Made by a program: the position numbers and the translations under genes
Assembly: GCF_964340395.1 (NCBI RefSeq)
Contig: NC_135558.1
Span: forward strand, 24,587,425 to 24,651,424
DNA: 64,000 nt
DNA from: Glandiceps talaboti
Taxonomy: Eukaryota > Hemichordata > Enteropneusta > Spengelidae
Direction: 5' to 3'
Shown here: piece after piece, positions 23,841-33,445 of the stretch
Numbering within the stretch: position 1 is the stretch's first letter
How the letters are laid out: each line of letters begins with the position of its first letter
The notes under the pieces: generated by a model
Told to the model about the DNA's origin: nothing
Database searches by the model: none
Seen by the model: only the letters and a program-made list of their open reading frames with translations

Positions 23841-25076
23841 CTAATAATATCTCCGAACCAACACACCATGTGGCCACACTGACGGGTCAAGAATAGTGTC
23901 CGAAGTTTCGCGAGTTGTCTCAATTACAAACGAAGAGTACGTACTAAACTTTGTTTTCAACTGTTCACAAGACACTGGTATCCGACAGCGGTCGTTGATA
24001 TAGCGCTGTATGTCTTCCCCAGAAGTCGAAGGCGCCAACCGAGACACAAAAACTTTAAACGATGGAGCCGTATTTGCTACCTTGATTACGCAGTTATCCC
24101 CTACCTTGGCTGTGCCTACCGCAACATGTGAACGATTTCTACGACGACGCGTTACAGTTGTAAAACCGGACTTGTCTGCACTTTTGTTGTCAGGAGTCGG
24201 CCTGTTGATGTTCGTTGTTGACGTCGTTCGGCAAACGGTCGTCTTACCAAGTTTGGCGGGCATCTTTGTAGACACTGCCTCAGCATAGGAAACTGTTTTA
24301 GGCTGTTCAAGCCCAATACCGTGACAAATTGTTTGTTCCTCAGCACTATCACCCGGCTGCTTTGGCACATTGCCACCTGTTAATTTCAGGCATTCATCCG
24401 ACGTCGGCTCAACATCCCTGCCACGTGTTACCTGCGACTTTTCCATACAGTTTCTCAACTGGGAAATTTCCAACCGCAAAGATTCAATTTCGCTGACAGA
24501 TTCACCCGAACCAGGCCGACTTATCACCTGTTTTAGTTGGGTTACCTCATCTTTTAAAGTTCTCAGGTCACCCAGCAGAACTGAAACGTCTACATGCGAC
24601 ACATCTATAGGGGGAAGCCTCGATAAGTCCTTAGCAACAAAACACGGCAAATCTCCTTCCTCTATCTCATGTAGCAATTTCACCATGTCAAGTATATTGT
24701 TCACCCTTTTGTTCTGACCCTGTCTCTTTTTAAACCGTGTTATATCACTACTACACAGGTCGAACAGAGTCTTTTTAGCTAGTTCCACATCTTCGTCGTC
24801 GAAGTGCTCACTGCACAACTTTACAATAATATCGGTTGTGAGTATATCCATTTTGTTTACGATGAAACATAAGAGTTCATTGATAACCACACCATCTGCT
24901 GAAATCCTACTTTCCTCGTCTTCCTGCTGTTTGGAGCTGTTGCTCCCTCCGAAACGCTCGGCATTACAGGGTGGACACAAATGCATATCTCCCTGACAGA
25001 TTCTGACTCTGCGTGAAAGTTCACCACAGTCCTGACACCGAAGACAGCTCATACTACACTGAGAAAAAATTTCCAC
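23841..25076 (-). CDS. LINE ORF1: zinc-finger/coiled-coil/RRM-like RNA-binding protein
   Basis: The 411-codon open frame begins with a Cys/His-rich segment (CLRCQDCGELSRR, then HLCPPC) within residues 9-40, which resembles a zinc-binding finger. A predicted coiled coil follows around residues 165-215 (LRTLKDEVTQLK, LRLEISQLRNCM). A Ser/Thr-rich linker leads to a C-terminal RRM-like region (KVFVSRLAPSTSGEDI ... SSFVIETT ... WPHGVLVRR). This domain order matches ORF1 of CR1-group LINEs. It would form trimers or oligomers and bind element RNA. No frameshift is seen. Confidence 0.85.
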   Translation of the reverse strand: MEIFSQCSMSCLRCQDCGELSRRVRICQGDMHLCPPCNAERFGGSNSSKQQEDEESRISADGVVINELLCFIVNKMDILTTDIIVKLCSEHFDDEDVELAKKTLFDLCSSDITRFKKRQGQNKRVNNILDMVKLLHEIEEGDLPCFVAKDLSRLPPIDVSHVDVSVLLGDLRTLKDEVTQLKQVISRPGSGESVSEIESLRLEISQLRNCMEKSQVTRGRDVEPTSDECLKLTGGNVPKQPGDSAEEQTICHGIGLEQPKTVSYAEAVSTKMPAKLGKTTVCRTTSTTNINRPTPDNKSADKSGFTTVTRRRRNRSHVAVGTAKVGDNCVIKVANTAPSFKVFVSRLAPSTSGEDIQRYINDRCRIPVSCEQLKTKFSTYSSFVIETTRETSDTILDPSVWPHGVLVRRYY

Positions 25077-25920
25077 AAGTATTATAAAGGCCTGCGATTA
25101 CGTAACACCACCAGGTGTGTGTGCGTTCTCGCACGTACAGCGCAGCGTTGGCTATGGTCCACTCAGAATAGCGAAACAGCAAAACTGCGATAAATCGTCA
25201 CGAAACGCAAAAGTTCACGTTCTTCGTCAACCAACCCCGTCTCTAACTATTTACGAAGCAGACAGCAGAAACTTACTTTCCAAATAGCCACAGCCAAATG
25301 GCCGTGTATTTCACAAAGATAACAACAGGGATTAATAGACAATTGAACAAACATTCAAAAAATGTATTTAAATTTGCCTAGCAACAAGACCACGCCCATA
25401 GCAACAAACAAATAATCATGTATATTGCAAAGATAACACAGGAATTGAAAGACACTTGAATAAAACGTTCAATAAATGTACGCAAAGGTGTCGAGCAACA
25501 AGACCACGCCCATAGCAACAGCCAAATGATGACATATATTGAAAAGATAATATCAGTAATTCATACACAAGTGAACTAAAACATTAAAAAATGTATGCAA
25601 ATATATCTAGCAACATGACCATGCCCATAGCAACAGCCAAGTGATCGCGTATATCACAAAGATAGCAACATGGTTGGATAGGCAATTGGATACTATGTAT
25701 GTCTGTACTTTTGATGAAGTTTTAAGAAAAAAAAAAAAAGTGCTTTTTACCAACGAATTTTGGCATTTGTGGAATGTGTGGGGCCAGAGGATTTTTTAAT
25801 CCGTCTTTTTTTCCCTTTTCTATTTTTTCTTCAGTATATGGAATTTTTTTTCTATTCCGAAATAAATAAATAAATAATATCTGTTTATGAATTTCAAGTC
25901 CAGTTTTCAGCCACTGCCTT

Positions 25921-26790
25921 TCTGCTCAACGGCGTTGTTGCTTTGCTTCTCTGAGTTCATCGCGAACAGCATTAAACCAGGAAGCATTCCTTTGCTTTGA
26001 AACTTTCCGCTGTACTGCCGGAGTGTGCTTGTCAAGAGTAGTTTTCAGGTGATGGTTGAGGTCCTGGGCTGAAAGTGCATTGACCTTAGAAAGGTCAGCT
26101 TTCAGTGCAACATGGTCAACGGCGTGAATGTTTCGTGCAGTCACAAATACCTTGGGTTGGCGTGGCACAGTAATATTAAGTCAACTGATGATACAAAGAT
26201 GATCCGTTGTAATTGCACTGGACACATCGGTAGACTGAACTAAGTTGTTATCAGATCTATGCAGCAGCCAATCCAAAGTGTGTGGGTTGGGAGACTGATT
26301 GAGTAAAACAGAAAACAGACAGTAAATCATTCAATCTTGAAGTAGTTGAGTTCTGTGGGTGATCAAAATGTACATTGAAGTCCCCAAGAATAATGGTCGA
26401 ACCCGGAAGTGTATTGCTGTACTTGAGTAGACTGGGGAATTCCTCTAAGAACAGAGAATCTGTGAGTTTATTTTTCCGGCTTGGTGGTGGACGATAAATG
26501 CAAAAGAAGTGAATAGCTTGTTGAGACAATGTAAGCGAGATCTGTGCCAGTTCATATGAAGTATGACTAAATGAAAAGTTATTCGTGAAGGAGATTTGAA
26601 AGAGCATCGCCGTAGATAATGGCAAGTCCACCTCCCCTAGAGGAACGTGGGAAGGACTGAATACAGTACCCTGGTGGTGCAATATCTGAGCACTTTGCCT
26701 CATCACCCTTGGACTTAAGCCACGTCTCAGTCAGGAACATAAGTTTGATGTCATGATCTGTAATAAATGCAGAGATTTCTGACCTAATGA
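25921..26790 (-). pseudogene. LINE-B fragment: APE endonuclease and following linker
   Basis: The minus-strand pieces at 26257-26706 (IYRPPPSRKNK, ILGDFNVHFDH) and 25926-26168 (NASWFNAVRDELREA) belong to an AP-endonuclease domain and the region after it. An SDH-like TTDHLCI lies between them in another frame. Frameshifts and stops separate the pieces, and RT is absent. The endonuclease phrasing resembles L2-type LINEs and differs from the intact LINE next door. It is a dead, truncated copy. Confidence 0.8.
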
Positions 26791-27560
26791 ATAATTTGCA
26801 TAATTAATTATTTTTGGTAATTAGGCTATGTCTTAAGAATGCATACTTCAAATTCAATATAATTTAGTACATACGTTAACCATAAGAAAACACATCCTAT
26901 CAAGTTTGTTGATGTACATTACAACTGGTAATGAATAATTTGCATAATTAATGATTTTCGGTAATTAGGCTATATCTTACGACTGCATACTTCAATTTCA
27001 ATACAATTCAGTACATACATTAATCATAACAAATTGTGTATGTATAAAGTTAGTTGATGTACCTTACAGTGTTAATGAATAATTGCATAATTAATGATTT
27101 TCGGTAATTAGGCTATATCTTAAGACTGCATACTTCAATTTAGTGAATAATTTGCATAATTAATTATTTTCGGTAATTAGGCTATATCTTAAGACTGCAT
27201 ACTTCAATTTCAATATAATTTACTCCATACATTAAACATAACAAAGTTTATATGCCCTATAAAGTTTGTTGATGTACCATTACAGGGTTAGTAACTAATT
27301 TGCATGATTAATGATTTTTGGTAATTAGGATATATCATAAGAATGCATACTTGAATTTCAATATAATTTAGTACATACGTTAACCATAACAAAGCGGATA
27401 TGTTCTATAAAATTTGTTGATATAGCTTTCAGTTTTAATGAAAAATTTTGTTATGCATTAAAATCACTCTAGATATAAAGTACTCAGTCAGACTCCAAAT
27501 GAGTTATAGCAACTTACAACCAGATTTAAACCTCCCATAAGGGAAATGTTGTCTAAAGTG
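26791..27560 (+). repeat. Family-gamma-like tandem body repeats
   Basis: Four to five degenerate units of about 130-160 bp share AATTTGCATAATTAATGA, TCGGTAATTAGGCTATATC and ACTTCAATTTCAATATAATT. They match, in inverted orientation, the family-gamma body at 12440-12860. A short hairpin (CCTCCCATAAGGGA) near 27532 is followed by AAATGTTGTCTAAAGTGGTG, also present in gamma. Non-coding. Confidence 0.65.
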
Positions 27561-28546
27561 GTGCGATGATGTGATTTTTACATTCTCAACAAATGTTAAT
27601 CAATCTACTTATCATTGCAGTTACTGTTCTTTTTATTTAGTACTTTACAGCAAGTGTGTATGTGGGGCATATGTTATAGGCTAGTTCATGATTAGTTTTG
27701 CAGTTATCTTCACTGGTGGCAATTAATGTAGGGAAAGTTACTTTTGTGTTTTCCCTTTCATCTGCAGACTGAATTGGCTTACGGAAGAAAAAAATAACGC
27801 GGGAAGGGGGGTACTTAGGTGATGGGCGCTGACCAGAAAAATTTTTCTTTGGCCATTAAAACTCTTTCTATGGTGAGTGCTATGCTACAATGTTCTATAA
27901 AGCTTCACATTACATGTTGTTGTTGGCCAGGAGATCACTAACAGCAATGGGCAAATAGCAATCAATGAGAGAAAATAACTTATTGCATATGTTCTGTTGT
28001 ATTCCAATAATTGTCTGTAGGAATGACAATCTCAAAACTTTGCCCTTACGAAAGGCATTCAGTTTAAATCTGGTTTTAATTAATCGGAATCAGAGCATCC
28101 TTGGTGAGGTCATTTTCTATGATCTCGCTCTCCATGTATAGTAAAATAGGCAAATTAAAATTTTATGAAAATCTAAATATTCTCCTGCTGGGATAGGGTG
28201 AACAGCATGTGTCAGTCAGCATTAATCGATCATACACTGACAGGCAGTTATAATTGTTTACCTAATTCAGTTTACTACAAACTCAACCTCCACTTGTGTG
28301 AAAATGCAATCAGTCATCATATTTATATCAATTGTTCCAATAACAATAAACTACCACTGTCTGATGTAAGAACTGAATGTTGCGCTAGAAGAAAGCCATT
28401 TGCCATCATCACTTTTATACAAATTTTATATACTTTTATCTAACTCCAGGTTATGAAGTGGGTATTCTAAGATACATGTATGCCCAGTACATGAAATGAG
28501 CAATCCTACATTTTGTATTTCATGACACACTAACACACAAGAAAAA
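27561..28546. other. No gene recognised
   Basis: I see no exon, array or terminal repeat. Composition is unremarkable. Confidence 0.4.
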
Positions 28547-29359
28547 CATTTAAAGAACTCAAAGCAAGTGGCTATAAAGACAACCTGAATTGCTTACACA
28601 GATAGAATTGACACCATCAAGAGACGGAGAAATAGGAAACGTAATGTCATCTGGTTTAATCCCCCATACAGTCAAAACGTAAGCAATAACGTCGGGAGAA
28701 TTTTCCTCCAACTTCTTGGCCGTCACTTCCCTAAGGAGCACAAGTTACATAAAATTTTCAACAAGGGGAATGTGAAAGTGAACTACAGTTGTATGAATAA
28801 CATGGCTTCCATCATCAAAGCTCACAATACTATGATCCTTAAACGCGGAAATGAAACTCCCATAGGGACATGCAACTGTCGTAATAAATCAACTTGCCCG
28901 CTTGATGGGAAATGCCAATCAGATAATATCGTCTACAGGGCCCAGGTCAAAATAAACAACAGAGATACCAAATCCTACATTGGCTCAACGGAAAACAGCT
29001 TCAAAACGCGTTACGGCAACCACAAGTGTTCTTTCGCCAATAAGAAATATGGAAATTGTACTGAACTTTCAAAGTGTGTCTGGAAAATAAAGGAGTCGGG
29101 CCACCAGTATTCCATCAACTGGGCTATCATTGCACATGCAGCCGCCTACTCTAATGCAACAAAAAGGTGCGACCTGTGTCTTACAGAGAAGATGTTTATC
29201 ATCAGTGCAAATAAATTGGGACTCCTTAATAAACGATCAGAACTGATTTCAAAGTGCCGCCATGAAAACAAATACATTCTTTCATTCCACCATGTCAAAC
29301 CTCAACGCGCATCACATCCGGGTACCAGTTCTTCTGCGAGTTCGAATTCCATCACTTGA
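28547..29359 (+). pseudogene. Penelope-like element PLE-1: linker plus GIY-YIG endonuclease
   Basis: This is the C-terminal half of a Penelope-like polyprotein. The linker VIWFNPPYSQNV and LGRHFP is followed by a Cys cluster (CNCRNKSTCPLDGKC). Next comes a GIY-YIG-type nuclease core (KSYIGSTENSFKTRYGNHK) and the C-terminal signature CDLCLTEKMFIISA ... ELISKCRHENK. A frameshift near 28590 separates an upstream piece (KELKASGYKDNLN). RT is absent. It lies about 110 bp upstream of the related PLE-2, in the same orientation, with clearly divergent sequence. Confidence 0.85.
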
Positions 29360-29376
29360 ATTTCCGTTAAAATTTA

Positions 29377-29420
29377 GTCGTCCGAAGATCGCATTCAAGC
29401 GTGAAACTCTGAGTAACGGC
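29377..29420 (+). ncRNA. Hammerhead ribozyme-like motif after PLE-1 (degenerate)
   Basis: Stem I GTCGT (29377-29381) pairs with ACGGC (29416-29420). The core reads CCGAAGA (29382-29388) instead of CUGANGA, a U4-to-C change. Stem II pairs CGC (29390-29392) with GCG (29399-29401) around ATTCAA. GAAA is at 29403-29406. Stem III pairs ACT with AGT around CTG, and the cleavage triplet GTA is at 29413-29415. The fold and the unpaired U-U at the base of stem II match the better motif at 30731. The core substitution should impair cleavage. Confidence 0.6.
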
Positions 29421-29468
29421 TCCATACCATAACTTATAATATATATACCATAACTTATAATATATAAG

Positions 29469-30626
29469 TTGGGCTGCTATGACGGAGCAGAAACTTGCGA
29501 ACTTATAGGCACCTACTTACTTAGTAAAGTCAAACATATGTTTGATAATGAGGTAGGATTATACAGGGATGATGGCCTAGCTGTACTCCGTAACCATTCA
29601 CCATCGAAAGCCAACAAAGTAGCCAAGCAGCTAACTTCAGAATTTAAGAAACTCGGCCTTAGAATCACCACCGACCAAGGTATCAAAATTGTCAACTTCC
29701 TTGATGTCACTTTCAACTTGCGTGACGAGTCATACCGACCGTACACAAAACCAAATAACACCACCCACTACGTCAACAAGAAATCAAACCATCCTAAAGC
29801 CATAATTAAGAACATACCCAGCTCGGTAAACCAACGACTATCCAACATTTCCAGTGATGAACAACTATTCGACGCCACTACATCATCCTACCAAGATGCA
29901 CTCAATGAAGCAGGATATAATCACACCCTCAAATTTGACCAAACAAGACACACTCAACGCAAGCGGAATCGCAGCCGTAATATAACTTGGTTCAACCCAC
30001 CTTACAGTAAACACATTTCAACAAACATCGGTAGAAAATTTCTCAACCTCATCGACAAGCATTTCCCTATATCCAGTGTACTGCATAAAATCTTCAACCG
30101 TAATAATACCAAAGTGAGCTATAGTTGCATGGACAACATGGGTAAATTAATCAGCGGTCATAATAAAGCCATACTTTCAAAAGCTAAGCAAACACAACAA
30201 AATACCTGTAACTGCAGAAAACCAAAGGAGTGCCCTCTCGCAGGAAAATGCCTCATAAAAAGCGTTGTTTACAAAGCAACAGTCACCACTAATCAAGATC
30301 ACAAATCATACATAGGCGTTAGTGACACAGAATTCAAAAGCAGGTTTAACAACCACAAGTCTTCATTTAAACTTGATCACAAGAAGAAAGACACTGCACT
30401 CAGTAAATACATTTGGCACCTAAAAGACAGCAACATTAATTACGACGTACACTGGTCAGTTCTCAAGCAGGCTTCCTCATACTCTAACGTTACCAAACGA
30501 TGTCAACTATGCCTCTGGGAAAAATATTTTATTATAACTGCCGACAAATCAACGAACTTGAACAGCAGAACTGAATTAATCAGTAAATGCCGGCACGCTA
30601 ACAAGTTCTTACTTAATAATACGTAA
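29469..30626 (+). CDS. Penelope-like element PLE-2: RT C-terminus, linker and GIY-YIG endonuclease
   Basis: One open frame of 385 codons is truncated at its 5' side. It begins inside the RT (GCYDGAETCELIGTYL) and includes the catalytic motif GLYRDDGLAVL and the thumb region (KIVNFLDVTFNLRDESY). The linker is ITWFNPPYSKHI and DKHFPISS. A Cys cluster (CNCRKPKECPLAGKC) and nuclease core (HKSYIGVSDTEFKSRFNNHK) follow, ending with CQLCLWEKYFIITA and ELISKCRHANK. Such proteins reverse-transcribe element RNA and cut target DNA. The frame is intact as far as it goes, but the RT fingers and palm start are lost, so it is not functional. Confidence 0.88.
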   Translation: MGCYDGAETCELIGTYLLSKVKHMFDNEVGLYRDDGLAVLRNHSPSKANKVAKQLTSEFKKLGLRITTDQGIKIVNFLDVTFNLRDESYRPYTKPNNTTHYVNKKSNHPKAIIKNIPSSVNQRLSNISSDEQLFDATTSSYQDALNEAGYNHTLKFDQTRHTQRKRNRSRNITWFNPPYSKHISTNIGRKFLNLIDKHFPISSVLHKIFNRNNTKVSYSCMDNMGKLISGHNKAILSKAKQTQQNTCNCRKPKECPLAGKCLIKSVVYKATVTTNQDHKSYIGVSDTEFKSRFNNHKSSFKLDHKKKDTALSKYIWHLKDSNINYDVHWSVLKQASSYSNVTKRCQLCLWEKYFIITADKSTNLNSRTELISKCRHANKFLLNNT

Positions 30627-30730
30627 CCTTTGTTGTCAATCTTTTTGTGTACACACAGCCATCAGTGAACACACACAAGTTATGTACATAATGCAGGATG
30701 TATAGCTAACGAATACTATTAAACCACACT

Positions 30731-30774
30731 ATTACACCTGACGATCCTTCGGGTGAAACGGTCCGTAGTGTAAT
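30731..30774 (+). ncRNA. Hammerhead ribozyme in the 3' region of PLE-2
   Basis: The complete hammerhead pattern is readable. Stem I ATTACAC (30731-30737) pairs perfectly with GTGTAAT (30768-30774). The core CTGACGA is at 30738-30744. Stem II is CC/GG closed by a UUCG tetraloop (30746-30753), with a U-U pair at its base. GAAA is at 30755-30758. Stem III ACG/CGT has a GTC loop, and the cleavage triplet GTA is at 30765-30767, so cleavage would follow 30767. Hammerheads in Penelope-like terminal repeats are established for the group. The motif lies 105 bp after the PLE-2 stop codon, as expected. Confidence 0.88.
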
Positions 30775-30811
30775 TCCACTATGTAATATCAGACTCGTCT
30801 TCTTTCATTTT

Positions 30812-30813
<2 letters not shown>

Positions 30814-30852
<39 letters not shown>
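30814..30852. repeat. (TA)n microsatellite at the PLE-2 3' end
   Basis: A pure TA run directly separates the PLE-2 3' sequence from the alpha repeat that follows. It could be a product of PLE insertion into or next to a microsatellite. Confidence 0.85.
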
Positions 30853-30854
<2 letters not shown>

Positions 30855-31413
30855 CCATGACTGTGTCCTTAGCAACAACCAAATGCCAGTACATTTTGGT
30901 CAAGTAAGAACATCATCTGGTAGGCAAGTGTGTAAACATACAACAAATCTATAAAAAATATCCCTAGAAACCATGACCATGCCCATAGCAACAGCTGAGC
31001 GATGGTATATTTCACAAAGATAACAGGGATTCTTAGACAAGTAAACAAACATTCAAAATGTGTATGCCAATATGCCAAGCAACAAGACCACACCCATAGC
31101 AACAGTCAAATGATCACATATATTGCAAAGATAAAAACAGGGATTAATAGACAAGTGAACGAACATTCCAAAATTGTATACAAATATGTTTTGCAAAATA
31201 ACCTCACCCATAGCAACAGCCAAATGATCACATATTGTAAAGGTAACAACAGGGTTGGATTGGCAACTGGATAATCATTCAGCAAATGAACACCTATACC
31301 TAGCATGGATCAGCATGTGTATATATTACACCATAGACCCTCCACCAACGGAGGGGCTATGATTACACTAAAAAACTATACAGTTGTGCTACAATGCCAT
31401 TGGTGCTATTTTG
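30855..31413 (+). mobile_element. Family-alpha element, 3' portion with intact 3' end
   Basis: Alpha tandem body units (about 110 bp, sharing CCCATAGCAACAG and GCAAAGATAA) lead to the 3' inverted repeat CAGTTGTGCTA at 31381-31391. That is the perfect inverse of the alpha 5' end TAGCACAACTG. A terminal hairpin CAATGCCATTG and the end TGGTGCTATTTT follow. Before the end, a palindrome (CATAGACCCTCC ... GGAGGGGCTATG, 31332-31361) replaces the few bases found in the copy at 38528-39783. Confidence 0.75.
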
Positions 31414-31502
31414 GTACGGTTAAATGTTATGGTATGTTTTTAACAGCATGCATTATAATTACCCTTTTAGTGATTTAAATGAAATATCTTATCTTTTGTT
31501 TG

Positions 31503-31785
31503 CCTAGCAACAAGACCAAGCCCATAATAACAACCAAATGATGGTATACATGTATATGACAAAGATAAAATTAGGGGCAGTTAGGCAAGTAGATAAGTAT
31601 TCAAAAAAAAAAGACAAACTGTGTATAAGTTACCCATCAACTAAGAAACTACACATAGCAACACTAAAATCATGGTGTATATTGCACAGGTAACAACAAA
31701 GATGGATTGTCATGTGGATAAATATTTTAAAACAGATTATCAGAAACTTCACAGTTGCACTACAATATCATTGGCTTTATTTTGA
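31503..31785 (+). mobile_element. Family-alpha fragment, degenerate 3' end
   Basis: One or two alpha body units (GCCTAGCAACAAGACCAAGC, CAAATGATGGTATA) end in a mutated inverted repeat CAGTTGCACTA near 31752 and a decayed terminal hairpin. This is a second, older 3' end lying 90 bp downstream of the better-preserved one. Confidence 0.6.
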
Positions 31786-32051
31786 GGTGGGCATATCCAT
31801 TTGCCATGTCATTGCAATAAAGTATTAGAAAGACCAGTGTAGTTGTATCAAAGAAATTTAAGACTGCCCTCAGTTGTCATTTGTTGTCAAGTAGTACAAT
31901 TCCAAATGCGATGCCATGCAATGTTTATAATTTTGTCAGTCACCTTTTCAGTTTAATTAATACCCAAGTTTGCATGAATTAATAAAATCACAGGTATTTC
32001 CTTTTAACCAGTTGGTTATTACACTTACAGTTTACATCATTCTCATTTTAG

Positions 32052-32333
32052 TTTTTAGACGAGAACCAACAGACAAGACAGTTATACAAGGAAACCCTGT
32101 CACCTTTCATTGTGTTACCGAAAACACACAATCGTCAGGAGCATCTTTGCAAATACAATGGAAACTCAACGGCAACTATATAAACACTGGAACAAGACAT
32201 TTATTGTTTCAAAATGGATCCCTATACATATCTCAAACACAGGCTGCTGACCAAGGAGACTATGTGTGTGTTGTCATTGTGATAGGACAGCCGGGAAGTA
32301 CAGAAAGTAGACCAGCACATCTCAGTTTTGCAT
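32052..32333 (+). CDS. Ig-superfamily receptor, Ig domain 1 exon
   Basis: The acceptor ends TTTTAG at 32051 and the donor T|GTAAGT starts at 32334. The 282-bp exon is phase 1 at both ends, encoding 94 residues that start VFRREPTDK. The domain shows the B-strand Cys (VTFHC), the C-strand Trp (IQWKLNG), NGSLYISQ and the Y-corner with second Cys (DQGDYVCVV). Together these make a complete Ig fold of I/V type, extracellular, expected disulphide-bonded. The opening, the GSL strand and the ending (ESRPAHLSF) recall the first Ig of PTK7 or DCC/neogenin. That resemblance is from memory of the families and is tentative. Confidence 0.88.
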
Positions 32334-32829
32334 GTAAGTTTACAAAAAATGTTAAAAAGCTGGCACAAGCTGAGTTTATAGGTAATCACAATATTGTACT
32401 TACTGATTTAATATTATGTTAATGAAATATTACGGATGTAATTTTTTGAGGAAAGGAATCTTTATATATTAATCCAGTACTTTCTGCCATTAAGTCTCAT
32501 GCAGTAGTTTTGCCAAACCATTTGATCCCCAGTAGGAGACATGAAGAACACGTTGTCTTTTTAGATTGATGGTGCTAACTTTGAGGATACAAAATACATG
32601 TATGGGGAATGTATACTAACAAGGATGCAAAGAACATTGAACTTACCTATATCTTTGGCAAACAGGCAAATTCTGGAGGGTTTAAAGAATCAGAATTGAT
32701 TAATGTTTCCTTTTATACAATCCTGTACAATGTATGTAGAACATTTGTCACAGCCATTATACATGTAATAGATAAAATAAATATCTCCTATATTGTTTTC
32801 AATGTACACAAATGAACTGAAAATTCAAA

Positions 32830-33310
32830 AGTCAATTGTGTAAACTTGTTCAAATACGTCAACGATATATTGGCTCTTATGGGCATTCTTTTGAAAGGGA
32901 AAGCTCTCTGTGAGCAGATTTACTTTGAAAATATCACTATTTTGTAGAACTGGTGTAAATCAAGCATGCTAGAAATGAATGTCAGTAAAACCAAGAAGCT
33001 AATGATAGCAGATGACCCTGATACACTACTGCAGGTGTTCATGAATGGGCAACTAGTTGAGATTGTTGAGTGTTTCAAATACTTACGCATAAATAATAAG
33101 TTATGTTTCACCAAAAATAGTGATAGCATTGTCAAGAAAACTACACAGCATAGGTTTCTATTGAGGAAATTAAGGAATTTTAATGTCAGCCAAGAAAAAA
33201 AGAGATTTCAAATAACATATTTATTGCCCTTGGACCATGCCATCTTCAAATTATGTACCAGAAAGGTTTTCTCATTGAATTTCAAGAAAGAAATTAACTA
33301 TTTTGATATG
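32830..33310 (+). pseudogene. LINE-C reverse transcriptase remnant
   Basis: A + strand RT tail is recognisable. LFKYVNDILALMG corresponds to the usual KYADD box with the first Asp lost. It is followed by MNVSKTKKLMIAD, VEIVECFKYL and NKLCFTKNSDSIVKK, the conserved segment after the catalytic box in Rex/L2-type LINEs. Frame changes and stops (around 32945) interrupt it. It sits 0.5 kb after the Ig1 exon, inside the intron. Dead copy. Confidence 0.75.
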
Positions 33311-33445
33311 AGACTAATATACCAAAGTTATTAAAAAAAAAGATATAGGCCATGATAACAATTATCGCATAATTATCATGCTAATCTTAACCTGTGTGAC
33401 ATCAAACAGGGCAGATAAAAAACCCATATCACCCTTGTTCTACTA

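Larger units (their letters stand above)
20929..25283 (-). mobile_element. Full-length non-LTR retrotransposon (CR1/Jockey-like), both ORFs open
   Basis: This minus-strand element has a 5' leader of about 200 bp (25077-25283), ORF1, an 18-bp spacer, ORF2, a 3' UTR of roughly 80 bp and a (TAA)n tail (20929-20942). Its insertion point inside an alpha repeat can be read from other alpha copies. The shared flank is only ATA or so, hence little or no target duplication. Intact ORFs, short UTRs and a microsatellite tail suggest a recent, possibly competent insertion. Clade assignment is tentative. Confidence 0.88.
20135..25700 (+). mobile_element. Family-alpha Helentron-like element split by a LINE
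   Basis: The 5' hairpin TAGCACAACTGAAC-TGAA-GGTTCAG..GTGCTA starts at 20135. It is followed by (GT)n, CTGGACCGATTGC and the alpha body to 20928 (CATGACCATGCCCATA). The sequence then breaks for the LINE and resumes at 25284 (ATAGCCACAGCCAAATGG). It continues with tandem body units (CTAGCAACAAGACCACGCCCATAGCAACA split as repeated phrases) to about 25700. The 3' inverted repeat is not preserved. Confidence 0.75.
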
